64,000 nt of DNA from Tenacibaculum todarodis (GTDB lineage: Bacteria; Bacteroidota; Bacteroidia; Flavobacteriales; Flavobacteriaceae), in contig NZ_CP018155.1 in assembly GCF_001889045.1 (NCBI RefSeq), forward strand, positions 615,001 to 679,000, written 5' to 3'. The position numbers and the translations under genes are program-made. This document shows, piece after piece, positions 8,260-16,385 of the stretch. How positions within the stretch are numbered: position 1 is the stretch's first letter; the number at the start of each line of letters is the position of its first letter. The notes beneath the pieces were generated by a model. The model did no database searches. It saw only the letters and a list, made by a program, of their open reading frames with translations, and had not been told where the DNA came from.

Positions 8260-9006
8260 ATGAAATTTAAAATAACTACTTTACTACTAATGCTATTATT
8301 TATCAACGGTAAATTAAAAGCACAAGAAACTATTAAGCTTAACAATAGTTTTGACAAAGTAATAGTAAGTCCTCATATAGAAACAGTTTTTATAAAAGGA
8401 AATGAGCAAGCTATTACAATTGAAAATATTAGTGTTCCAAGAGAAAAATTTAAATACGAATTAGAAAATGGAACCTTACAAGTTTATTTAGAAGGAGCAA
8501 AAACCTATACTAAAAACAAAAAAATAGTATATGGAGACCATAAAACAAAAGTTCCATTATATAAAAATAAAGTAGTTAAGGTAACTATTACATATACAGA
8601 TGTAGCAATATTTTCTCTAAGAGGAGAAGAAAAAATAACATTTCAGTCACCCTTAATTCAAGAAGCATGTAAATTAAGAATTTACGGGAAGTCAGAAGTT
8701 ACAATTAGTAACATAGAAGTAGATAAACTAAACGTAACTATCTATGGAGAAAGTTTTTTAAATATCGAAAAAGGAACCATAAATAAGCAAAGAATAACAG
8801 CTTATGGCGCAAGTAATGTTATGGCATCAGATGTTATTTCAAAAGAAACAAAAATAACCGCTTATGGAGACGGAACCTTTCAATTTAATGCCTCAAAAAA
8901 GATAAAAGTTACTGCTTACGGTGAAGCTACAATTTTATATAAAGGAGATGCAACCTTAAAAAAGGGACTAATAATTGGAGAGTCTAAAATAAGAAAAGTA
9001 CAGTAG
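8260..9006 (+). CDS. DUF2807 (head GIN) domain exported protein
   Basis: A 248-residue protein with a signal peptide ending near KAQ (residue 22). The rest is a repetitive beta-helix of the DUF2807 type: short turns such as LRIYGKSEVTISN, VTIYGESFLNIEKG, ITAYGASNVMASD, ITAYGDGTFQFNA and VTAYGEATILYKG recur about every 20 residues. The family is annotated as putative autotransporter adhesin, but the function is not shown. It is periplasmic or surface exposed. The AraC regulator upstream is divergent. Confidence 0.8.
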   Translation: MKFKITTLLLMLLFINGKLKAQETIKLNNSFDKVIVSPHIETVFIKGNEQAITIENISVPREKFKYELENGTLQVYLEGAKTYTKNKKIVYGDHKTKVPLYKNKVVKVTITYTDVAIFSLRGEEKITFQSPLIQEACKLRIYGKSEVTISNIEVDKLNVTIYGESFLNIEKGTINKQRITAYGASNVMASDVISKETKITAYGDGTFQFNASKKIKVTAYGEATILYKGDATLKKGLIIGESKIRKVQ

Positions 9007-9017
9007 TTTTATATTTT

Positions 9018-9096
9018 GGGCGTTCCCAAAGGTCGGGCTTTACGCTATATCTTTTTGCAGAAAAAGCAAAAAGGATGCCGCTCCAATCCCTAACGC
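9018..9096 (-). repeat. GCGTTA interspersed repeat, copy B (compact form)
   Basis: The shortest copy, 79 bp. On the plus strand it reads GGGCGTTCCC, then GTCGGGCTTTACGCTATATC, a T-run, a small hairpin, AAAGGATGCCGCTCC and AATCCCTAACGC. It is in reverse orientation to copy A and sits just before the convergent terminator. Confidence 0.8.
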
Positions 9097-9140
9097 AAAA
9101 AAAAATCAGCTTTTAGAATATTCTAAAAGCTGATTTTTTT
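9097..9140. terminator. Bidirectional rho-independent terminator
   Basis: Long perfect inverted repeat (ATCAGCTTTTAGAA/TTCTAAAAGCTGAT) with A-run before and T-run after, between convergent genes at 8260-9006 (+) and 9155-10384 (-). Confidence 0.9.
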
Positions 9141-9154
9141 ATATACAAGTGAAG

Positions 9155-10384
9155 TTATTTTTTTGGTTCTACTTCAATTTTTCTGGAATTTCGTTCTCTA
9201 AAAGTACCCGCAAAAAGAAGTCCACCAATAATTCCCATTAATATAAAAGCAACTTGTTCAAATAGATTTGCAGAACCTGTAGTAGTAGACGGATTAAAAA
9301 AGGAGTTACTTAAACCCATAAAAGATTTACTTCCAGGAACAAGCATTACAATACCTTGAATTAAAAACACTGTTTTAGGAGTTTTAGAAATCAAACTAAA
9401 TAAACGACTAGCTCCAACAACCACCAAAGTACCAATAAACGTACTAATTAACACTCCGTAACCAGAAAATAAAACGGTAGTAAAAAATGCTATTATACCT
9501 GTTAACGCACCAAAAAACATATCTTTTTTACGCACCTGAAATATTGGTAACAATGCTATTGAAAATATAGGAATAGCAAAAAACAGTGTCCATTTTGGCA
9601 TTTCAGATACATGATACGTTAGATCAATATCTACTATAGATGTCATCAATGCTAAGCCAAGTAAAACGCCAAAAAACTGTTTAAATAATAAGATAATAGC
9701 ATCAAAAAGCTTTGCGCTACCAGACACCAAACTTTTAGAAGTTATTTCTTCTAAAGCAGTAGTAATTGCGAGCCCTGGAATAAAAATAATAATAGAAGCT
9801 AATATGGTTAAACCTAAATTAAAATTTGGAAAAATTAACGTTAATAAACAACAAATAATTGTTGCAATTAAGGCACTTAAAGATTCAAAGATATTTTCTA
9901 AATAACTAGATTTACTAGTTAAATAGACTAAAAAATATATAAGTGCACCTAGTAATAAAGAAAAAGCAAAAGAAACTAAATTAGTACCAATCATTATACT
10001 AAAACAACCCGCAGAAGCAGCGTAAGCCAAAGTAGACTGTAAATGATTTGTTTTCTTAGTTTTTGCATGTATATTATTTAATTCTTTATGTATAGTTTCA
10101 TTATCAATTTTAGAATCAATAACCTTATTGGTTAGCTCAGCAATTCTAGATAAAGCTCCTAAATTTAGAGATCCTGGAGGAACACACTCAACATAATTAT
10201 AAGAGTTATCTTCTTCATAGAATACATAATTAATCCAAGTTGGAGTATCCATAAAACTACCCGTAATTCCTTGTTTTTCTGCTACTCTTGTTAAGTAAGC
10301 CTGTATTTTATAAGAAGGAATACCGTAAACATGTAACGCTTTTCCAAGCGCAACTATAAATTGATATTTTTCTGGAATTTTCAT
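9155..10384 (-). CDS. ThrE-type threonine/serine exporter family protein
   Basis: A 409-residue integral membrane protein. The first 110 residues are soluble (GKALHVYGIPSYKIQAYLTR, PTWINYVFYEEDN) and match the DUF1212 half of the ThrE family; about ten hydrophobic segments follow, with the second half (from about 265) resembling the DUF3815/ThrE_2 half. The single chain therefore joins both halves that are split into two genes (yjjP/yjjB) in enterobacteria. Likely inner-membrane export of threonine/serine; in E. coli the pair exports succinate, so the substrate is open. Confidence 0.8.
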   Translation of the reverse strand: MKIPEKYQFIVALGKALHVYGIPSYKIQAYLTRVAEKQGITGSFMDTPTWINYVFYEEDNSYNYVECVPPGSLNLGALSRIAELTNKVIDSKIDNETIHKELNNIHAKTKKTNHLQSTLAYAASAGCFSIMIGTNLVSFAFSLLLGALIYFLVYLTSKSSYLENIFESLSALIATIICCLLTLIFPNFNLGLTILASIIIFIPGLAITTALEEITSKSLVSGSAKLFDAIILLFKQFFGVLLGLALMTSIVDIDLTYHVSEMPKWTLFFAIPIFSIALLPIFQVRKKDMFFGALTGIIAFFTTVLFSGYGVLISTFIGTLVVVGASRLFSLISKTPKTVFLIQGIVMLVPGSKSFMGLSNSFFNPSTTTGSANLFEQVAFILMGIIGGLLFAGTFRERNSRKIEVEPKK

Positions 10385-10402
10385 TTCATTTTATATTAAA
10401 AC

Positions 10403-10436
10403 AAAAAAAAGGGCTTTTTTAAAAAAGCCCTTTTTT
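10403..10436 (-). terminator. Terminator of purL
   Basis: AAAGGGCTTTTTT/AAAAAAGCCCTTT hairpin followed by a T-run on the minus strand, 18 bases after the purL stop. Confidence 0.85.
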
Positions 10437-10453
10437 GATATACTTTTTTTAAA

Positions 10454-13400
10454 TTATTTTGTTAACCATTTTTTAGCATTTACAAACGCTTCTAACCAAG
10501 GCGTAACTTCATCTTTTCTGTTTGTTGGGTAGTTTGCCCAGTTCCATTGAAAAGTAGAACGCTCAATATGTGGCATTGTTACTAAATGTCTTCCTGTTTT
10601 ATCACATAACATTGCTGTGTTAAAATCTGAACCATTTGGGTTATTTGGGTATCCTTCATAACCGTATTTTGCAACAATATTATAGTTTTCTTCCGTTTCT
10701 GGTAAGTTAAATTTTCCTTCTCCATGAGAAATCCAAACACCTAATTCCGTTCCTGCTAAACTAGATAACATTACAGAATTATTTTCTTGAATTTTTACAG
10801 AAGTAAAAGAACTCTCGTGTTTTTTAGAATCGTTATGCACTAATTTTCCGTGTACTTTATGATCTGGGTTTATTAAATCTAATTCCATCCATAATTGTGC
10901 ACCGTTACAAATACCAACAGATAATGTATCTTCTCTTTTAAAGAAGTTTTTTAAAGCTGTATTTGCTTTTTCGTTGTATTTAAATGCTCCACCCCAACCT
11001 TTTGCAGAACCTAAAACATCTGAATTAGAGAAACCACCAACGGCTCCAATAAACTGAATATCTTCTAATGTTTCACGCCCAGAAATTAAATCGGTCATGT
11101 GAACATCTTTTACGTCAAAACCAGCTAAATACATGGCATTTGCCATTTCACGTTCAGAATTACTTCCTTTTTCTCTAATAATTGCAGCTTTTGGCTTCTT
11201 TTTATCGATTTTAGGTAATTTTCCTGTAAAATTTTCGGGGAACTTATAAGTTAACGGTTGCTTTTTATAATTATCAAAACGATCTTTTGCTAAACCGTTT
11301 GCTGTTTGTTTTTGATCCAGTAGGAAAGAGGTCTTATACCAAACGTCTCTCATTTCAGAAACATCAAAAGAAAAAGCATCTTCGTTATTTTGAATGTTTA
11401 CAGTTCCTGAATTAGTTGCAGTTCCAATATTAAAAAACTCAATATTATTTTCTGATAAAATTGTTTCTACAGAAGCATCCGCTTGAAAAACAATTCCGCT
11501 ATTTTCAGCAAATAAAACTTTTATAGCATCTTCTTCATTTAAAGTAGTAATGTTTAAATCGGCTCCTAAATTAACATCAGCAAAACACATTTCTAATAAA
11601 GTTGTAATTAAACCACCAGAAGCAACATCGTGTCCTGCTGTGATTTTATTATCTTTTATTAAATTCTGAATTGTATTAAAAGTGTTTTTTACAAAATCAA
11701 CATTGGTTACATCTGGCGCTTCATTTCCAATGGTATTTAATACTTGGTGAAAAGAACTTCCTCCTAATTTAAAATTGTCTTGAGAAATATTAATATAGTA
11801 GATATTTCCACCATCAACTTGTAGAACAGGCTCTACAACTTTACTAATTTCGTTACAGTTTCCTGCAGCTGAAATAATTACAGTTCCCGGAGAAATTACA
11901 TCTCCATCAGGATATTTTTGTTTCATAGATAAAGAATCTTTACCTGTAGGAACATTGATTCCTAAACCGATAGAAAATTCTGAAACCGCTTTAACAGCTT
12001 TATATAAACGAGCATCTTCACCTTCATTTTTACAAGGCCACATCCAGTTTGCAGATAAAGAAATTGAATCTAAATTATCTTTTAAAGGCGCCCAAATAAT
12101 GTTGGTTAAACTTTCTGTAATGGCATTTCTACTTCCAGCTTCAGGATTAATTAAAGCCGAAATAGGCGAGTGGCCAATACTTGTTGCCACACCTTCTTTT
12201 CCGTTATAATCTAGTGCCATAACACCAACATTATTTAACGGAATTTGTAAAGGACCAACACATTGTTGTTTGGCAACTTTACCACCAACACAACGGTCTA
12301 CTTTATTTGTTAACCAATCTTTACAAGCAACAGCTTCTAATTGTAAAACTTGCTCTAAATATTTTTTAAAGTTCTTAATTTTATATCTAGAATTTTTATA
12401 ATTTCTAACAACAGTCTTGTCTGTCATTATAGTTTTAGGTGATGAACCAAACATGTCTTCTAAAGCTAAATCCATTGGTTTTTCACCAGTAGTTTTAGAT
12501 TCAAAAGTAAAACGATCATTTCCTGTAACATCTCCAACAGTATAAATTGGCGAACGCTCACGTTCTGCAATTTTTTGTAAAGTATCTATATGTTTTTCTG
12601 CAATAACCAATCCCATTCTTTCTTGAGATTCGTTACCAATAATTTCTTTTGCAGATAATGTTGGATCTCCAACAGGTAAAGCGTCTAAATCTATTTTTCC
12701 ACCAGTGTCTTCTACTAATTCAGATAAACAATTTAAATGTCCACCAGCTCCATGATCGTGAATAGAAACAATAAAGTTTTCTTCACTTTCTACCATTCCA
12801 CGAACTGCATTTGCAGCACGTTTTTGCATTTCTGGGTTAGAACGTTGTACTGCGTTTAATTCAATTCCTGAAGCAAACTCTCCTGTATCTGCAGAAGAAA
12901 CTGCAGCGCCACCCATTCCAATTCTATAATTTTCTCCACCAAGAATTACAATTTTATCGCCTTCTTTTGGTGTGTCTTTTAAAGCTTGTTCTGCTTTTCC
13001 GTATCCAATTCCACCAGCTTGCATAATTACTTTGTCAAAACCTAGTTTTCTTGCAGCTGCATCACTTGAAGAAGAATTTTCTTCATGCTCAAATGTTAAC
13101 ACAGAACCCGTAATTAAAGGTTGCCCAAATTTGTTTCCAAAATCAGACGCTCCATTAGATGCTTTTATTAAAATATCCATTGGTGTTTGGTACAACCAAT
13201 CTCTAGCTTCAAACTTATCTTCCCAAAAACGGCCTTCTTCTAAACGAGAATACGAAGTCATATAAACAGCTGTTCCTGCTAAAGGTAAAGAACCTTTTCC
13301 TCCAGCCAAACGATCTCTAATTTCTCCTCCAGAACCTGTTGCAGCTCCGTTAAAAGGCTCTACAGTTGTTGGAAAGTTATGTGTTTCTGCTTTTAAAGAT

Positions 13401-14125
13401 ATTACAGATTCGTAATCTAATGTTTCATAAAAGTCTGGTTTGTCTGCTGTTTTAGGTGCAAATTGTTCCACTTTTGGTCCTTTAATAAAAGCAACATTGT
13501 CTTTATATGCAGAAACAATATCATTAGGATTTTGTTTTGATGTTTCTTTTATTAATTTGAATAGTGAAGTTGGCATTTCTTCTCCATCTATAACAAAAGT
13601 TCCGTTAAATATTTTATGTCTACAGTGTTCTGAATTTACTTGGCTAAAACCAAATACTTCAGAATCTGTTAATTTTCTTCCTATTTTAGTAGCAACACTT
13701 TCTAAATAAGAAACTTCTTCATCACTTAAAGATAAACCTTCTTGGTTGTTATAAGCGGCAATATCATCAATTTCTAAAACAGATTCTGGTTGAATTTCAA
13801 CAGTAAAACTATCTTGATTTAATCCATTAAATTTTTCAGAAATCATTGGATCAAAATCAGAGAAATCTTCTGTTGAAGCAGTAAATTCTTCAATTCTGAT
13901 AATGTCAGAAATCCCCATGTTTTGAGTAATTTCTACAGCATTTGTACTCCAAGGAGTAATCATTGCAGCTCTAGGTCCAACAAAAAAAGCGTTTATTGAA
14001 GTTTCATCTATTTTAGGTTGATTACCAAATAACCATGTTAATTTGGCTATGGTTTCTGAAGTTAATTCTTTTGTTGTTTGAACAGCAAATACTTTACTGT
14101 TTTTGTTTCCAAAGAAATGAATCAT
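10454..14125 (-). CDS. purL: Phosphoribosylformylglycinamidine synthase (PurL, large single-chain form)
   Basis: A 1223-residue FGAM synthase with the synthetase part and the C-terminal glutamine amidotransferase part in one chain, as in proteobacteria and Bacteroidota. The synthetase shows FSQVNSEHCRHKIFNG (about 177), KAETHNFPT and GGEIRDRLAGGKGS. The amidotransferase starts near residue 990 (PKAAIIREKGSNSE) with the catalytic cysteine in GICNGAQ. It converts FGAR plus glutamine to FGAM in purine synthesis. The reading frame stays open to an ATG at 14161, but that extra 12 residues would start inside the promoter element at 14159-14166. The ATG at 14125 (MIHFFGNKNS) is the better start. Long antisense open frames are shadows. 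Confidence 0.95.
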   Translation of the reverse strand: MIHFFGNKNSKVFAVQTTKELTSETIAKLTWLFGNQPKIDETSINAFFVGPRAAMITPWSTNAVEITQNMGISDIIRIEEFTASTEDFSDFDPMISEKFNGLNQDSFTVEIQPESVLEIDDIAAYNNQEGLSLSDEEVSYLESVATKIGRKLTDSEVFGFSQVNSEHCRHKIFNGTFVIDGEEMPTSLFKLIKETSKQNPNDIVSAYKDNVAFIKGPKVEQFAPKTADKPDFYETLDYESVISLKAETHNFPTTVEPFNGAATGSGGEIRDRLAGGKGSLPLAGTAVYMTSYSRLEEGRFWEDKFEARDWLYQTPMDILIKASNGASDFGNKFGQPLITGSVLTFEHEENSSSSDAAARKLGFDKVIMQAGGIGYGKAEQALKDTPKEGDKIVILGGENYRIGMGGAAVSSADTGEFASGIELNAVQRSNPEMQKRAANAVRGMVESEENFIVSIHDHGAGGHLNCLSELVEDTGGKIDLDALPVGDPTLSAKEIIGNESQERMGLVIAEKHIDTLQKIAERERSPIYTVGDVTGNDRFTFESKTTGEKPMDLALEDMFGSSPKTIMTDKTVVRNYKNSRYKIKNFKKYLEQVLQLEAVACKDWLTNKVDRCVGGKVAKQQCVGPLQIPLNNVGVMALDYNGKEGVATSIGHSPISALINPEAGSRNAITESLTNIIWAPLKDNLDSISLSANWMWPCKNEGEDARLYKAVKAVSEFSIGLGINVPTGKDSLSMKQKYPDGDVISPGTVIISAAGNCNEISKVVEPVLQVDGGNIYYINISQDNFKLGGSSFHQVLNTIGNEAPDVTNVDFVKNTFNTIQNLIKDNKITAGHDVASGGLITTLLEMCFADVNLGADLNITTLNEEDAIKVLFAENSGIVFQADASVETILSENNIEFFNIGTATNSGTVNIQNNEDAFSFDVSEMRDVWYKTSFLLDQKQTANGLAKDRFDNYKKQPLTYKFPENFTGKLPKIDKKKPKAAIIREKGSNSEREMANAMYLAGFDVKDVHMTDLISGRETLEDIQFIGAVGGFSNSDVLGSAKGWGGAFKYNEKANTALKNFFKREDTLSVGICNGAQLWMELDLINPDHKVHGKLVHNDSKKHESSFTSVKIQENNSVMLSSLAGTELGVWISHGEGKFNLPETEENYNIVAKYGYEGYPNNPNGSDFNTAMLCDKTGRHLVTMPHIERSTFQWNWANYPTNRKDEVTPWLEAFVNAKKWLTK

Positions 14126-14158
14126 TATAGTGTTGTGTTTGTGTGTTGTTGTAAAATG

Positions 14159-14166
14159 CAAATTTA
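14159..14166 (-). promoter_or_regulatory. -7 promoter element of purL
   Basis: TAAATTTG on the minus strand, a full match to TAnnTTTG, 33 bases before the ATG at 14125. It decides the start against the longer open frame. Confidence 0.55.
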
Positions 14167-14235
14167 CTTTTTTTCAATTGAATAGTTAATATTAATTTGA
14201 TTGAAATTAGATAGTTATTCACTTATTTATAAACT

Positions 14236-14269
14236 AAAAAAGTCGGCTACTTGAATAGCCGACTTTTTT
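14236..14269 (-). terminator. Terminator of the nuclease gene pair
   Basis: Perfect stem AAAAAAGTCGGCTA/TAGCCGACTTTTTT, loop of six bases, T-run on the minus strand. It follows the stop of the gene at 14292. Confidence 0.9.
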
Positions 14270-14291
14270 GATTTTTTAAAGAATAATTAAA

Positions 14292-16379
14292 TTATTTTTT
14301 AATTAATTTTTTTGTAATGTATTGTTTATCAGACTTTATTTTTAATAAATAAACTCCAGTTCCTAAGTTAGAAACATCAATACTATTGTTATTTAAAGTT
14401 ACATCTTGAGTAGCAATTAATTTTCCTAAAGTATTGTAAACCTTTATGGTTGCATCTTCTGTAACACTAAAATATACTTTATTTCCATTTGTTGGGTTTG
14501 GAAACATTTTAAAAGAGCTAAATGTATGATCTTCTGTGCTTAGGGTAGAAGTATGACTCCCAATACCATCAACAGTATCTTTAGGAAATTCATCCCATTC
14601 ACTAATAGTGTAAGTTGTATTTGGTTCAGACACAGAAGATTTTCTTCTTAAGGTTACATCCTTTGCAAAGTTATCTGTTCCATCTAAATCACCAATAATG
14701 TCAATTAAAGTACCGCTTTTAAATAAACCAACTCTGTCATTCCCGTTAAAAGTCATAGGAGTTGAATTATTAATTTGTAAATCTGCTTCATCAAGTAAAT
14801 GTTGATTAGCAGGTGTAGCGCTATTTATTATTACAAACACATCATTTACAGCAATTGAACCACTTAAATTTAAAGCAGTTTCCCATGTACCATTAGATTG
14901 TCTTTTTACAGAATAAGTACTTAAATCTACAGGGTTAGCTGTTAAATTTACAATTTCTAAAGCTTTGTTATAACCTCCTCCTTCTACATATTCTGAAAAG
15001 AAAAGTTCTGCAACACTACTTGTACCATCTGTAGTTGTTCCATTTACAGGAGCACTTTGGGCGGATTGATTATTAGCAGCATCTTTAGCAAGAACTGTAA
15101 CAGTGTATGTTGTAGAAATAGTTAAACCAGTAACTACAAATTCTGTATTTGTTGTATTTCCATTTAGAACTCCATCAATAAAAACATCATAACTAGCTAC
15201 ACCAGAATCATCAGTAGAAGCAGACCAACTAGCTTTAAAGCTTGTTCCAGTTTCATTAGATATAGTAACAGCTGTTGGAACAGTTGGTGGTGTTGAGTCT
15301 GACAATGTAGTTCCGTTTACTGCAGTAGTTTGGTCAGATTTATTGTTAGCGATATCTTTTGCTAATACACTAACGGCATACGTTGTATTTGGAGTTAAAC
15401 CTGTAATTGTAAATGTTGTATTTGCAGTTTCATCGTTTAAAGTCCCGTCTACATAAATCTCATATTTTGTTACCGCTTCATTATCTGTAGAAGCTGTCCA
15501 TGTAGCATCTATACTTGTTGTTGTAATATTACTTAAAGCTAAATCTGTTGGTACAGTTGGCGCTTCGGTATCTGTAGAAGTATAAATTCCCCAAGAATCT
15601 ATTGCAGCATCTCCACCCCAAATTCTTGTAGCTAAATAAGCATTGTCAATAAATGGGTTTCTATTTCCTTGTGCATACGTGTTACTTGTATTTTCATGAT
15701 AAGTATTTCTCTGTCTTTCAAAATCAGATACAGGATCTTCTACATTCCATTCTAAGAATAAATCTATCATATTATCTGGAGTAGAAGCAGCGCTACCAAC
15801 ACCAATATTAGTTGGTAAACATCTATCTCCGTATCTAATGTACATATACATCATAATTCTTGCAACATCACCTTTCCATTCATCACCAGGATACCAGCCA
15901 CCAGAAACACTACCTGCATTACCAGAACCATCTGCAAATTTTAAACTACCTCTGTTAGAATTCATTCTTACATCAGAAGGACGTAGATGTTGACCATCTG
16001 CACCAGGACCAGAAGTACCTAAATTTGGCGTTCCTTTAGATTTAGCGTAAACGTGTTCTCTGTTCCAATCTGTACCTTGAGTACCACCATTTAAACTTTT
16101 GCTTCTTGTTTTATCAGTTACGTAATTTCCATCACTATCACTATATCCATAAATAAGTAAAACATTATTAGCATTTGCAGGATCTTCATCTGTTGCTTTT
16201 AATGCATTCCAAAGTTCTCCATAAGATAAAGTGTTGGTATGTGTATTTGTAACTTTAATAGCTAATTTTTCTTTTAACGTAATACCTTCAGCAGTTAAAT
16301 CAACATCACTATAATATGCTTCTTGAGCGTTTATTGTTATTGTTAAAAAGAAGATTAGTAAGAGGCTTAATTTTTTCAT
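14292..16379 (-). CDS. Secreted endonuclease I with FN3, lamin-tail and T9SS sorting domains (paralogue 1)
   Basis: A 695-residue multidomain protein: signal peptide (to about NAQ, residue 19); endonuclease I domain (about 20-260) with WNREHVYAKSKG and DGQHLRPSDVRMNSNRGS, which hold the catalytic His and the Arg/Asn of the His-Me finger; two fibronectin type III domains (about 270-360 and 365-450); a lamin-tail domain (about 455-600, LFFSEYVEGGGYNKALEIVN); and a C-terminal type A T9SS sorting domain (FKMFPNPTNGN...LISTQ-type beta strands ending ITKKLIKK). It should be secreted through the type IX system and degrade extracellular DNA or RNA. It lies six bases after its paralogue and is followed by a terminator. 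Confidence 0.9.
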   Translation of the reverse strand: MKKLSLLLIFFLTITINAQEAYYSDVDLTAEGITLKEKLAIKVTNTHTNTLSYGELWNALKATDEDPANANNVLLIYGYSDSDGNYVTDKTRSKSLNGGTQGTDWNREHVYAKSKGTPNLGTSGPGADGQHLRPSDVRMNSNRGSLKFADGSGNAGSVSGGWYPGDEWKGDVARIMMYMYIRYGDRCLPTNIGVGSAASTPDNMIDLFLEWNVEDPVSDFERQRNTYHENTSNTYAQGNRNPFIDNAYLATRIWGGDAAIDSWGIYTSTDTEAPTVPTDLALSNITTTSIDATWTASTDNEAVTKYEIYVDGTLNDETANTTFTITGLTPNTTYAVSVLAKDIANNKSDQTTAVNGTTLSDSTPPTVPTAVTISNETGTSFKASWSASTDDSGVASYDVFIDGVLNGNTTNTEFVVTGLTISTTYTVTVLAKDAANNQSAQSAPVNGTTTDGTSSVAELFFSEYVEGGGYNKALEIVNLTANPVDLSTYSVKRQSNGTWETALNLSGSIAVNDVFVIINSATPANQHLLDEADLQINNSTPMTFNGNDRVGLFKSGTLIDIIGDLDGTDNFAKDVTLRRKSSVSEPNTTYTISEWDEFPKDTVDGIGSHTSTLSTEDHTFSSFKMFPNPTNGNKVYFSVTEDATIKVYNTLGKLIATQDVTLNNNSIDVSNLGTGVYLLKIKSDKQYITKKLIKK

Positions 16380-16385
16380 GTTCTT

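Noticed and set aside
12972..13265. Antisense open frames within purL, pheT and other genes
   Set aside because: They are by-products of the codon use of the real genes: no promoter, no domain and no plausible start context.
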